Below, piece by piece: positions 8,656 to 16,882 of a stretch of DNA of 64,000 bases. Under the pieces are notes generated by a model that was given only the letters and a program-made list of their open reading frames with translations, made no database searches and was not told the DNA's origin. How positions within the stretch are numbered: position 1 is the first letter of the stretch; each line of letters opens with the position of its first letter. Origin of the DNA: Glycomyces amatae (GTDB taxonomy: Bacteria; Actinomycetota; Actinomycetes; Mycobacteriales; Micromonosporaceae). The stretch covers positions 1 to 64,000 of the forward strand of contig NZ_JAJLQZ010000022.1 in NCBI RefSeq assembly GCF_020991375.1, in the 5' to 3' direction. The position numbers and the translations under genes are program-made.

Positions 8656-8768
8656 CGAAGTCGGACTTGAACGGTGAGTGCAGTAACGTCTGACGAAGTC
8701 GGACTCGAACGGTGAGTGCAGCAACGTCTGACGAAGTCGGACTCGAACGGTGAGCGCAGCGACGTCTA
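8647..8768 (+). repeat. 38-bp tandem repeat (3 copies plus 8 bp) carrying coupled mini-ORFs
   Basis: Copies begin at 8647, 8685 and 8723, with a fragment at 8761; they differ at only a few bases. Each unit contains a GTG start and the codons for VSA(V/A)TS, as in the following gene. Because 38 is 3x13-1, the GTG at 8674 opens a 13-residue frame (VSAVTSDEVGLER) whose TGA overlaps the next GTG at 8712. That one opens VSAATSDEVGLER and ends over the true acVLRF1 start at 8750. All junctions are GTGA overlaps. The geometry is direct; function in re-initiation is inference. Confidence 0.9.
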
Positions 8769-9418
8769 AGGGCCGTCCCGCCGCAGGCGGCGGCCGGATC
8801 GTCGAGGTCGAGCCCGAGCGGCTGCCCAAGTGGGTCGCGAACTTCGCGGCCCGCAACGGGGGCATCGCCGGCCACCACGCCGAGGGCGACGCCTGGACCG
8901 TCGAATCGAACGACGGGCCGTCGGCCGGTGTCACCTGGACACTGGCCGGCGGCCTGCCGTCGGCGTGGCTCCTCGACGACGACCCCGTCAAGGCCGCCGA
9001 ACGCCTCCGGGACTACGCCCTCGAACCCCGCCGCATCGCCGTCCTCCTGGTCCGCAAGGGCGCCTACTCGGTCGGCGTCGTCGAGGACGGCCGGATCCTC
9101 GCCTCCAAGACCGACACCGCCTACGTCCAAGGCAAGACGAAAGCGGGCGGCCAGTCGCAGCAGCGCTTCGCGCGCCGCCGCGACGGCCAGGCCAAGGCCG
9201 CCGAGAAGCGCGCCCGGGACGCGGCCTTCGCGGTCCTCGGCGGCGCCGCGTTCGACGCCCTGGCCACCGGCGGCCCGGTCGAGGGCGTCCTGGAGGACCC
9301 GCGCCTCGCCGAGCTGCGACCGGCCGTCCACTTCGGCGACATCGCCGAGCCGAAGGCGGCGCTCCTGACCGAGACGGCCTACCGCGCCATCGGCTTCCAG
9401 ATCCGCCTGACCGACTGA
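8750..9418 (+). CDS. acVLRF1-family peptidyl-tRNA hydrolase (ribosome rescue)
   Basis: A 222-residue protein with the Vms1/release-factor-like signature KAGGQSQQRFARRR at about residues 131-144. In the Vms1-like release factor 1 family the Gln-rich GxxQ loop and downstream Arg residues free nascent chains from stalled large ribosomal subunits. The length and motif fit the actinobacterial branch. The start is GTG 8750, overlapping the last repeat mini-ORF. The gene ends directly against the convergent racemase gene. It is not an Fe-S protein, so its place behind suf may reflect co-transcription rather than shared pathway. Confidence 0.82.
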   Translation: MSAATSKGRPAAGGGRIVEVEPERLPKWVANFAARNGGIAGHHAEGDAWTVESNDGPSAGVTWTLAGGLPSAWLLDDDPVKAAERLRDYALEPRRIAVLLVRKGAYSVGVVEDGRILASKTDTAYVQGKTKAGGQSQQRFARRRDGQAKAAEKRARDAAFAVLGGAAFDALATGGPVEGVLEDPRLAELRPAVHFGDIAEPKAALLTETAYRAIGFQIRLTD

Positions 9419-10111
9419 CTAGCCCTCCAGCGCCAGGTCCACGAGCCGCTCGGCGTGCAGCCGCGTCGAGTCGAACACCGGCACCGGGCTGTCCGTCTCG
9501 TCCACCAGCAGCGTGATCTCCGTGCAGCCGTAGACGATCCCCTCGCAGCCGCGTTCGGCCAGGTCGTTCATGACCCGCTGGTACCCCTCGCGCGAGGACT
9601 CCTCGGCGACGCCCAGCGTCAGCTCCCGGTAGATGACCTCGTGCACGAAGTCCCGGTCGATCCGCGGCGGCACCAGCACCTCCACGCCGTGCCGCGCCAT
9701 CCGCTCGGTGTAGAAGGCCATCTCCATGGTGAACCGCGTGGCGAGCAGGCCCACGCGCCGCAGCCCGGTGGCGAGGATCCGCTCGGCCGTCGCGTCCACC
9801 AGGTGCACGAACGGCACCGACACGGCCGCCTCGATCCGGTCGGCCACCAGGTGCATCGTGTTGGTGCACAATCCGATCATGTCGGCCCCGGCGCCTTCCA
9901 GCGCGACGGCGGCCTCGGCCAGGCGCTTCCCGGCCGCGTCCCAGTCGCCCGCCCGCTGCATCGCCTCGATCTCGGCGAAGTCCACGGTGACCATGACGCT
10001 CGCGGCGTTGTGCTGCCCGCCGAGCCGGGCCCGGACGTGCTCGTTGACGAGCCGGTAGTACTCGGCCGAGGACTCCCAGGACATGCCGCCGATCAACCCT
10101 ATGGTGCGCAT
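9419..10111 (-). CDS. Aspartate/glutamate racemase family protein
   Basis: A cofactor-independent amino-acid racemase of 230 residues with N-terminal MRTIGLIGGMSWESS. The two catalytic Cys lie in LCTNTMH and VYGCTEI, the arrangement of the Asp/Glu racemase superfamily that includes RacX/YgeA. The substrate cannot be told from sequence. The start at 10111 was chosen because the family begins at this MxxIGxxGG; a longer frame reaches 10144. It converges on acVLRF1 with no spacer. It could supply D-amino acids to the cell wall or handle exogenous ones. Confidence 0.85.
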   Translation of the reverse strand: MRTIGLIGGMSWESSAEYYRLVNEHVRARLGGQHNAASVMVTVDFAEIEAMQRAGDWDAAGKRLAEAAVALEGAGADMIGLCTNTMHLVADRIEAAVSVPFVHLVDATAERILATGLRRVGLLATRFTMEMAFYTERMARHGVEVLVPPRIDRDFVHEVIYRELTLGVAEESSREGYQRVMNDLAERGCEGIVYGCTEITLLVDETDSPVPVFDSTRLHAERLVDLALEG

Positions 10112-10178
10112 CGGACCATTGTGCCCCGTACCGCGCACGCGCACAACGACATTCGCCCCGCCACTCCCGTCCGCCGCC

Positions 10179-11777
10179 TCACGGGGAGGTCTCGGCCCGG
10201 ACCTCGCAGGCCTTCGCGTCGGGGTCCTCGACCGGGCGCTGGGTCCCGCGCAGCGTCAGGTTCGGCATGAACAGGGCCAGCGCGATGGTGACGGCCGCGA
10301 TCGACGCGGCCACGAGGAACACGAGGTCGAGGCCGTCGGTGAAGGCCTGCTGGACCACGAGCCTGACCGGTTCGGGCAGGTGCGCCACCACGGTGGGCGA
10401 CTCCATGACCGCCGAGAGGTCGGTCTCGCCGAAGCCCGCGGCCTGCTCGGGCGAGAGCTGCGCGACCGCGCCGGGCAGGTTCGCGGCGAGCTCGCCGTTC
10501 AGCCTGGTGGTCATGACCGCGCCGAGCACGGCGGTGCCGATCGCGCCGCCGAGGGACCGGGCGAAGTTGTTGGTGCTCGTGCCCGCGCCGAGGTCCTCGA
10601 CCTTCACGATGTTCTGCATCGCCAGTACGAGCGGCTGCATGAACATGCCCATGCCGACGCCGAGCACGAGCAGGTAGATCCCGCTGAGCCACAGCGGCGT
10701 GTCGACGCGCAGCTGCGTGAACAGGGCCAGCCCGGCGGTGATCACGACCGATCCGGCGACGAGGAACCACTTGTAGCGCCCGATCCGGGAGATCACGAAG
10801 CCCGAGGACACCGAGGTGAGCACCATCCCGGCCATCATCGGGATCATGAGCAGGCCCGACGCGGTGGGGGAGTAGCCGCGCACCATCTGGAAGAACAGCG
10901 GGATGTAGACGATCCCCGAGAACATGCCGACGCCGAAGACGAGGGCGATGACGGCGGCGAGCGCGAAGGTGCCCTGCCGGAACATGCGCAGCGGCAGGAT
11001 CGGCTCCTCGGCCCGCGTCTCCACGGCCAGGAACGCGGCGGTCAGGACCGCGGCCGCAGCGAACAGCCCGATGATCACGCCCGAGTCCCACGCGTAGTCG
11101 TTGCCGCCCCAGGTGACGGCCAGCAGCAGGCACACGACGGCGGGGACGAGGCAGGCCGCGCCCAGGTAGTCGATCCTGCGCCGCCTGGTCGGGAAGTGGT
11201 GGCGGCGCAGGATCTGGTCGACCGCGATCATGGCCGCGAAGCCCAGCGGCAGGTTGATGTAGAAGATCCACCGCCAGTCCACCTCGGCGAGCCAGCCGCC
11301 GAGGACCGGCCCGGCCACCGACGAGATCCCGAAGACCGCGCCGAAGAACCCCTGGTACTTGCCTCTTTCGCGCGGTGAGACGACGTCGGAGACGACGGTG
11401 AACGCCAGCGAGATGAGGCCGCCGCCGCCCAGGCCCTGGAGCCCGCGGAAGAGGATGAGCTGGAGCATGTTCTGCGAGAGCCCGGCGAGCGCGGAGGCCA
11501 CCAGGAAGATGACGATGGCGGTGAGGATGACCGGCCGCCTGCCGTAGAGGTCGGAGAGCTTCCCGTACAGCGGCGTCGAGGCGGTCGTGGCGATGAGGTA
11601 GGCGGTGACGACCCACGTGTAGTCGCCCATGCCGTCGAGGTCGCCGACGATCGTGGGCAGGGCGGTGCCGACGATGGTCTGGTCGAGCGAGGCCAGGAGC
11701 ATCGTGAGCATGAGCGCGCCGAAGAGCGTGTAGAGCTCCCTGCGGCTCATGTCCGCGGCGCCGGTCCGTTCGCTCAT
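10179..11777 (-). CDS. DHA2-family MFS drug exporter (14 helices)
   Basis: This 532-residue membrane protein begins LYTLFGALMLTMLLASLDQTIVGTALPTI, the usual first helix of EmrB/QacA-type proton-coupled drug exporters (D-x-T motif). Motif A is GKLSDLYGRRPV and motif C-like GPVLGGWLAEVDWRWIFYINLP follows. About fourteen hydrophobic segments fit the DHA2 group. No regulator lies beside it, so the substrate is unknown. The start ATG 11777 precedes MSERTGAADMSRRELYT; the internal Met at residue 10 is possible. Confidence 0.92.
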   Translation of the reverse strand: MSERTGAADMSRRELYTLFGALMLTMLLASLDQTIVGTALPTIVGDLDGMGDYTWVVTAYLIATTASTPLYGKLSDLYGRRPVILTAIVIFLVASALAGLSQNMLQLILFRGLQGLGGGGLISLAFTVVSDVVSPRERGKYQGFFGAVFGISSVAGPVLGGWLAEVDWRWIFYINLPLGFAAMIAVDQILRRHHFPTRRRRIDYLGAACLVPAVVCLLLAVTWGGNDYAWDSGVIIGLFAAAAVLTAAFLAVETRAEEPILPLRMFRQGTFALAAVIALVFGVGMFSGIVYIPLFFQMVRGYSPTASGLLMIPMMAGMVLTSVSSGFVISRIGRYKWFLVAGSVVITAGLALFTQLRVDTPLWLSGIYLLVLGVGMGMFMQPLVLAMQNIVKVEDLGAGTSTNNFARSLGGAIGTAVLGAVMTTRLNGELAANLPGAVAQLSPEQAAGFGETDLSAVMESPTVVAHLPEPVRLVVQQAFTDGLDLVFLVAASIAAVTIALALFMPNLTLRGTQRPVEDPDAKACEVRAETSP

Positions 11778-11791
11778 ACCGCCGAGCGTAT

Positions 11792-11815
11792 GGCCCGCCT
11801 GCGCGCAGGCGGGCC
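11792..11815. terminator. 24-bp perfect palindrome, terminator after the beta-galactosidase gene
   Basis: A perfect palindrome (GGCCCGCCTGCG and its complement) lies between the stop of the GH42 gene and the start of the exporter gene on the same strand. No T tract follows, as is common in high-GC terminators; a role as an operator for the exporter is possible. Confidence 0.55.
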
Positions 11816-11845
11816 GAAACGGCGCTTAAGGGCCCCGCCCGCCGC

Positions 11846-13753
11846 CTAGGGCCTCTTGTCGACCGTCCACGCCCCGGCCGGGACGACGACCTGCCCGACC
11901 TGCGCCTCCCGCTCGGTGTGGTTGACGATGAACCGCCATTCGCCGCGGTCGACCACGTCGACGCCCGCGCAGCCGGGGCCGGCCAGCTGGAGCTCCTCGA
12001 ACAGCCGGTCCCAGGCCTCGTCGACGAGCTTGCACGAGACGTACCAGGCCTCGCCCTCGCCGAAGGGGTTGACGGTGACGGCGGGCTGGTTCTCGATCAC
12101 GTCCCCGGTGGCGTACTGGGTGACGCACTGGGCCCCGCGCAGCTCGACCAGTTCGCAGAACCGCTCGGCGGCCCCGAAGTTCCACAGCGCCCGCAGCTCG
12201 CCGCCCGGCTGGGGCAGGTGCTCGGTGACGCGGATGCCGAACAGGTCGGTGAGCCCGCCGAGGTACCCGTCGAGCCACACCTGGCAGTGCTCGTCGACGG
12301 CCCCGGTGAGGTAGGAGGCCACGAGGCGCCCGCCGCCGGCGGTGAACCAGCGCAGGTTCTCGGCGGCGGCCCCGCTCAGCATGTACGTGGTCGGGGCGAT
12401 CACCGTCGAGTACTTCGACAGGTCGCCCTCGGGGGCGGCGAAGTCGACGACCACGCCGCGGTCGCGCAGCACCCGGTGGATCTGGGCGACGTTCTCCAGG
12501 TAGTCGACCGGGCCGGGCAGGTGCGCGCCGGCGGTGGCCCACCACGACTCGGGGCTCCACAGGATCGCGACCTCGGCCTCGACGGGCGACCCGGCGGCGT
12601 GCGCGATGCCCGGCAGGGCGCCGCCGAACTCGACGACCTCGCGGAACATGCGGGTGTGCTTGCCCGCGTGGGGGACCAGCGCGGAGTGCCACTGCTCGGC
12701 GCCGCCGCGCCCGGCCCGCCACTGGAAGAACATGGCGCCCTTGGAGCCGCGGCTGATGTGGATCATCGAGTGGCGGGCCATCCGCCCCGGGGCCTTGGCG
12801 ATGGCGCCGTCCTTGGAGTGGACCGTCGCGGCGGCCTGCTCCATCAGGAGCCAGTCGCCGCCGCCCGCCCACGAGCGGGAGAGGTCGGCGTGGAGGGCGC
12901 TCTGCTGCTCGGCGCGCTCGTCGGGCGCCGACGGGTAGGAGTCGAACGCGACCAGGTCCACCTCGCCCGCCCACTTCCAGGGGTCGACCGGGACCCACTG
13001 GCCGAACACGAAGTTCGTGGTGATCGGGACCTCGGGGTTCGCCTCGCGGAGGATCTCGCGCTGCTCCCTGTAGTGCTCCAGCATCGCGTCCGAGGTGAAG
13101 CGCTTGTAGTCGAGCTCGTGCGCGGGGTTGGGCAGGTACTGGGTCGCGCGGGGCGCGAGGACCTGCTCCCACTCGCCGTAGTGCTGGCTCCAGAACGAGC
13201 CCCACCACGCCTCGTTGAGCGCGTCGAGGCTCCCGTACTTCTCCTGGAGCCAGGTCCGGAAGGCCCGCTCGGCGTGCGGCGAGTAGGTCGCCGAGCCGTA
13301 CTCGTTGTGGACGTGCCACATCGCCAGCGCCGGGTGCCCGGCGTACCGCTCGGCGAGCGCTCCCGCGATGCGCCGCGAGGCCTCCCGGTAGGCGGGCGCG
13401 CAGACGTCGTAGGTGTCGCGCGAGCCGTGCACCTGTCGCACCCCGTCGGGGCGGGTGTTCAGCGCGTCCGGGTAGGCGATGCCGAACCACGGCGGCGGCG
13501 AGGCGGTCGGGGTGGCGAGGCCGACGCCGATGCCCCCGGCGTGGAGCTTGTCCATGACCCGGTCGAGCCAGCCGAAGTCGTACTCGCCCTCGCGCGGCTC
13601 CAGCCGCGACCAGGCGAACACGCCGACGTTGACGAGGTTGACGCCCGCCTCGCGCATGAGCATGACGTCGTCGTCCCAGACCTCCTCGGGCCACTGCTCG
13701 GGGTTGTAGTCACCGCCGTAGCTCAAGCCGTCGACGCCTTTGGGCCAGTCCAT
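11846..13753 (-). CDS. GH42 beta-galactosidase
   Basis: A 635-residue glycoside hydrolase family 42 enzyme. The TIM barrel begins at GVDGLSYGGDYNPEQWP; the acid/base Glu151 lies in WHVHNEYGS and the nucleophile Glu305 in WLLMEQAAA. The trimerisation and beta-galactosidase C-terminal regions follow. There is no signal peptide, so it acts in the cytoplasm on imported galactosides, possibly plant arabinogalactan or galactan oligomers. No transporter or regulator gene adjoins it; control is probably through the 33-bp inverted repeat 49 nt upstream. Confidence 0.95.
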   Translation of the reverse strand: MDWPKGVDGLSYGGDYNPEQWPEEVWDDDVMLMREAGVNLVNVGVFAWSRLEPREGEYDFGWLDRVMDKLHAGGIGVGLATPTASPPPWFGIAYPDALNTRPDGVRQVHGSRDTYDVCAPAYREASRRIAGALAERYAGHPALAMWHVHNEYGSATYSPHAERAFRTWLQEKYGSLDALNEAWWGSFWSQHYGEWEQVLAPRATQYLPNPAHELDYKRFTSDAMLEHYREQREILREANPEVPITTNFVFGQWVPVDPWKWAGEVDLVAFDSYPSAPDERAEQQSALHADLSRSWAGGGDWLLMEQAAATVHSKDGAIAKAPGRMARHSMIHISRGSKGAMFFQWRAGRGGAEQWHSALVPHAGKHTRMFREVVEFGGALPGIAHAAGSPVEAEVAILWSPESWWATAGAHLPGPVDYLENVAQIHRVLRDRGVVVDFAAPEGDLSKYSTVIAPTTYMLSGAAAENLRWFTAGGGRLVASYLTGAVDEHCQVWLDGYLGGLTDLFGIRVTEHLPQPGGELRALWNFGAAERFCELVELRGAQCVTQYATGDVIENQPAVTVNPFGEGEAWYVSCKLVDEAWDRLFEELQLAGPGCAGVDVVDRGEWRFIVNHTEREAQVGQVVVPAGAWTVDKRP

Positions 13754-13801
13754 GGGGGTCCTCCGAGGTGCACGTTCACAGCGCGCGGCGGCGCGGTGGG
13801 G

Positions 13802-13834
13802 GAACAGTTAGTTGCCTGACAAAACTAACTGTTC
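13802..13834. promoter_or_regulatory. Large inverted-repeat operator upstream of the GH42 gene
   Basis: GAACAGTTAGTT (13802-13813) and AACTAACTGTTC (13823-13834) are perfect 12-bp arms around a 9-nt centre. The TTAGTT...AACTAA core resembles sites of ROK-family sugar repressors such as XylR/NagC relatives. It lies 49 nt upstream of the beta-galactosidase start and 32 nt from the gatD stop, so it most likely controls the former. The binding protein is not encoded nearby. Confidence 0.65.
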
Positions 13835-13878
13835 TCGGGTGGTTCGGCCAGCCTAATGCGTGCGAATCGGACTCGGAT

Positions 13879-14601
13879 CTACTGGGCCGCGCTCAGCGCG
13901 GTGAACCGCTCGTGGCGCAGCCGCTCGGGCCACGTGTCGTCCACCGGCGGCAGCTGCGCCGGGTGCACCCCGACCGCCCACGCCAGCAGCAGGTCCGCCA
14001 GCTTCGGGTTCCGCGCCAGCGCCGGACCGTGCATGTACGTCCCGATGACGTGCCCGGCCCACGCCCCCTCGGTCGCGCCGTCGTTCCCCACCCCCGAGGA
14101 CACCCGCGCCAGCGGCTGCACCGCCTCGCCCAGGTGCGTGCGGCCGCCGTGGTTCTCGAACCCGGTGATCGGGCCGATCCCCAGCTGCGGCGCCGACTCC
14201 CCGGCGATCTCGCCCACGGCCCGCGACGGGCCCCGGTCCGAGCGCAGGTCCAGGATGTTCAACCCCTCGTACGCCCGCCCGTTCGCGTAGAACGACGAAC
14301 CGAGCAGCTGGTACCCGGCGCAGATCGCCAGGATCGGCTTCCCGGCCTCGGCCGCGCGCCCCAGCGCTCCGTCCTGGAGCAGCCGCTCGGCCGCGACGGC
14401 CTGCGGGCCGTCCTCGCCGCCGCCGATGAGGTACATGTCCGCGGTGTGCGGGACGTGCTGGTCGCTGCGGACCTGCATCGGCTCGACGTCGATCCCGCGG
14501 ATGCGGGCCCGGTGGGCCAGGACCAGGAGGTTCCCCCGGTCCCCGTACGTCGACAGCAGGTCGGGGTAGAGCCAGACGATGCGCAGGGTGCTCAGTGCCA
14601 C
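13879..14601 (-). CDS. gatD: Lipid II isoglutaminyl synthase, glutaminase subunit GatD
   Basis: GatD supplies ammonia from glutamine to MurT, which amidates the D-Glu of lipid II. The 240-residue protein is a class I amidotransferase of the CobB/CobQ type: nucleophile Cys94 in LAICAGYQLLG and catalytic His191 in IGTYMHGP. It starts with GTG at 14601, 18 nt after the murT stop, so the pair is an operon. Amidated lipid II is needed for efficient cross-linking in many actinobacteria. Confidence 0.95.
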   Translation of the reverse strand: MALSTLRIVWLYPDLLSTYGDRGNLLVLAHRARIRGIDVEPMQVRSDQHVPHTADMYLIGGGEDGPQAVAAERLLQDGALGRAAEAGKPILAICAGYQLLGSSFYANGRAYEGLNILDLRSDRGPSRAVGEIAGESAPQLGIGPITGFENHGGRTHLGEAVQPLARVSSGVGNDGATEGAWAGHVIGTYMHGPALARNPKLADLLLAWAVGVHPAQLPPVDDTWPERLRHERFTALSAAQ

Positions 14602-14619
14602 GATGGGAGACTCGCTCTC

Positions 14620-15864
14620 TCAGTTGACCCGGTTGAATTCGGCGCGGATGTCCTGGAACGCCGTGTAGTTCGCCACGACCTCCACCGGGCCCGGCGGCAC
14701 CGCCGCGATCGCGGCCCTGACGTCGTCCACGACCAGGAAGTCGACCCCGTCGACCTCCAGCCGCACGGCCAGGTCGGTGCGGCGGTCGCCCGTGACGACC
14801 ACCTTCCGGCCCGCCAGGGACGTGAAGTCCACGTCGTAGATCCAGGAGGTGTCGAACCCGTCGACCTCCCGCGCGTTCAGCGACAGGACCACCGGCGGGC
14901 CCTGCTCGATCATGTCGAACGACTCCAGCCAGCCCGCCGGGTTCTTCGCCAGCAGCAGCCGCAGCTGCCGGCCCTCGCGCTCGACCTTCGCGTACCGGCC
15001 CGCGACCGACGCCACCTCCGACAGGCGCGGCGCCGCCTGCGCCGGGTCCACCCCGAACAGGCTCGCCACCGCCAGCGCCGTGGCCGCGTTCGCCCGGTTC
15101 ACGCGCCCCGGCAGCTGGAGGTTCAACTCGTAGCGGCGCCCGTCGGGACCCACCACGGCCTCGCCCTGCTGCGCCACCGACCACTGCGGGCTCGGGCGGT
15201 TCAGGCCGCAGTTCGTGCAGCGCCAGAACTCCCCGAACCGGTCCAGGTGCGCCCCGCAGTTCGGGCAGATCGCCGAGTCCGCCGTCCAGCTCTGGCCCGC
15301 CGCGACCCACACCACGCGCTGGCACACCGAGGCCGCCCACACGATCAGCGGGTCGTCCGCGTTCGCGACGATCGTGGTCTGCCCCGCCGATGCCTGGAGC
15401 GTCTGGCGCCACTTCGCGGCCAGCGCCGTGACCTCCATGGCCCGGTCGAGCTGGTCCCGCGACAGGTTCAGCAGCGCCACCACCTTCGGGCTCGCCGCGT
15501 CCAGCAGCTGCCCCAGGTAGTGCTCGTCGCACTCCAGGGTCGCGTACTCGGCCTTCGGGGCCTTCGCGAGCGCCGTCGTGTGCCCGGTGGGCATGTTCGC
15601 CCCGAACGAGTTCGTGGCGACCTTCCCGATCGCCTCCAGTGCGGCCGTCGCGAAGCGCGTGGTCGTGGTCTTGCCGTTGGTGCCCGAGACGAGCACCACA
15701 TGGCGCCCCTCGGCCAGGAGCTCCAGGAGCCGGGGCTCGACGATCAACCCGACGCGCCCGCCGATCACCGACCCGTCGCCCCGGCCGGTCGCCCGCGAGA
15801 GCGCGGCCGCGGTCCTGAGCAGCGTGGTGGCGAACTTCGCGCGTGGGGTCAGATTCGCGCTCAT
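14620..15864 (-). CDS. murT: Lipid II isoglutaminyl synthase, ligase subunit MurT
   Basis: MurT is a Mur-ligase-like ATPase that works with GatD. The 414-residue protein shows the P-loop SGTNGKTTTTR (60-70), a four-Cys Zn ribbon inserted in the middle domain (C200, C203, C216, C219) that is special to MurT, and the C-terminal DUF1727 region. The start ATG 15864 gives MSANLTPRAKF. The 570 nt upstream separate it from the divergent mraZ gene. Confidence 0.96.
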   Translation of the reverse strand: MSANLTPRAKFATTLLRTAAALSRATGRGDGSVIGGRVGLIVEPRLLELLAEGRHVVLVSGTNGKTTTTRFATAALEAIGKVATNSFGANMPTGHTTALAKAPKAEYATLECDEHYLGQLLDAASPKVVALLNLSRDQLDRAMEVTALAAKWRQTLQASAGQTTIVANADDPLIVWAASVCQRVVWVAAGQSWTADSAICPNCGAHLDRFGEFWRCTNCGLNRPSPQWSVAQQGEAVVGPDGRRYELNLQLPGRVNRANAATALAVASLFGVDPAQAAPRLSEVASVAGRYAKVEREGRQLRLLLAKNPAGWLESFDMIEQGPPVVLSLNAREVDGFDTSWIYDVDFTSLAGRKVVVTGDRRTDLAVRLEVDGVDFLVVDDVRAAIAAVPPGPVEVVANYTAFQDIRAEFNRVN

Positions 15865-16253
15865 GCGGACTCGCTTTCGGCTTGATCGGACGCGACGACT
15901 ACGAAGAAGAGTTTGTCACACGGCCCCCGGAACCGGTGATGCGTGGCACCGGTCCGTGAGCTGCGACAGGCCCCGCTCCGGCCGCAGTGACGAACGCCGA
16001 TGCCCCCGCACCCGCCGCCCCGCCCGCGCCCCGGGCGCCGCCGCCGCTCCCGCCCCCCGGGCCGCGCCCGCGCCCCGCCGCCCGCCGCGCACTCACTCCA
16101 CAGTGATCGTTCGCTCTCGGACCGTGCCGACCGTCGTGGCCCTGCGTGGCCGGACCGTCGCCCTCGCCGCCGTTCCGGTTGCCGCCCTTGGCACCCGAAG
16201 CGGTGAACATCGAATGAATCTCACTTGTGAGCCCCCCTGCCGCCCACCCGTCA

Positions 16254-16269
16254 CTCCACTCTCCTCCAC
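16254..16269 (-). promoter_or_regulatory. Pair of reversed MraZ-box-like repeats
   Basis: CTCCAC occurs at 16254-16259 and 16264-16269, that is GTGGAG on the minus strand with a 10-bp period, about 80 bp upstream of the forward set. They may form a second MraZ site or be chance. Confidence 0.4.
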
Positions 16270-16331
16270 AGATGATGACCAGCCGATACACCCCACTCAC
16301 CATGAAAGCCGCGCGGAAACAACCCCCAAAG

Positions 16332-16357
16332 GTGGGGGAGAGTGGAGTAAGGTGGGG
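16332..16357 (+). promoter_or_regulatory. MraZ boxes (three GTGGRG repeats at 10-bp spacing)
   Basis: GTGGGG (16332-16337), GTGGAG (16342-16347) and GTGGGG (16352-16357) repeat exactly every 10 bp, 77 nt before the mraZ start. Known MraZ operators are TGGG-type repeats spaced one helical turn apart in front of mraZ, so autoregulation of the division cluster is likely. Confidence 0.75.
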
Positions 16358-16433
16358 CGCACTGGCGGGACTGGTGGCCCGCCGGCGCGGTCGGGGAGGC
16401 CGCGCAGCCTGAGAGTCACGGGGGGTGGCGCCG

Positions 16434-16865
16434 ATGTTCCTCGGTACCCACAACCCCCGCCTGGACGACAAGGGCCGCGTCATCCTCCCCGCCAAATTCA
16501 GGGAGGGATTGGCGGAGGGAGTCGTGATCACCAAGGGCCAGGAGCGGTGCCTCTACGTCTTCCCCCAAGCGGAGTTCGGGCGTATCGCCGAAGCCCTCCA
16601 GCAGGCCCCCATGTCCAGCAAGACCGCCCGCGCCTACAGCCGGGTGTTCTTCGCCTCAGCCCACGACGAGGTCCCCGACAAGCAGGGCCGCGTCACCATC
16701 CCGCCCCGCCTGCGCGAATACGCCGGCCTCGACCGCGACCTGGCCGTCATCGGCGCCTCGAACCGCGTCGAGATCTGGAACACCGCCACCTGGGACGAAT
16801 ACCTGGAGGCCTCCGAAGAGGCCTTCGCCGACATCGAAGAGGGCGACCTGCCCGAAGGACTGTAG
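16434..16865 (+). CDS. mraZ: Division/cell-wall operon regulator MraZ
   Basis: MraZ, 143 residues, contains two SpoVT/AbrB-like halves, each with a DxxGR motif ([14 protein letters not shown] and [13 protein letters not shown]). It forms rings that bind the repeats upstream and represses its own operon. The start was placed at ATG 16434 because the family begins MFLGT; an in-frame GTG at 16425 is also possible. It is followed by rsmH after 17 nt. Confidence 0.96.
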   Translation: MFLGTHNPRLDDKGRVILPAKFREGLAEGVVITKGQERCLYVFPQAEFGRIAEALQQAPMSSKTARAYSRVFFASAHDEVPDKQGRVTIPPRLREYAGLDRDLAVIGASNRVEIWNTATWDEYLEASEEAFADIEEGDLPEGL

Positions 16866-16882
16866 AGAAGGAGGTGAGCGAA

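Larger units (their letters stand above)
15865..16433. other. Intergenic region between divergent murT and mraZ
   Basis: This 569-nt stretch holds no convincing gene; short frames on both strands lack ribosome sites and recognisable content. It does hold two sets of MraZ-box-like repeats, listed separately, and must hold the promoters of murT and of the mraZ operon. No clear -10/-35 pair was found. Confidence 0.6.

Noticed and set aside
8647..8768. CRISPR array or iteron origin
   Set aside because: The repeats are head-to-tail without spacers and include coding start and stop signals, so neither description fits.
15899..16534. 211-codon minus-strand frame upstream of mraZ
   Set aside because: It covers the MraZ boxes and the mraZ start, has no ribosome site and is Gly/Arg-rich shadow.
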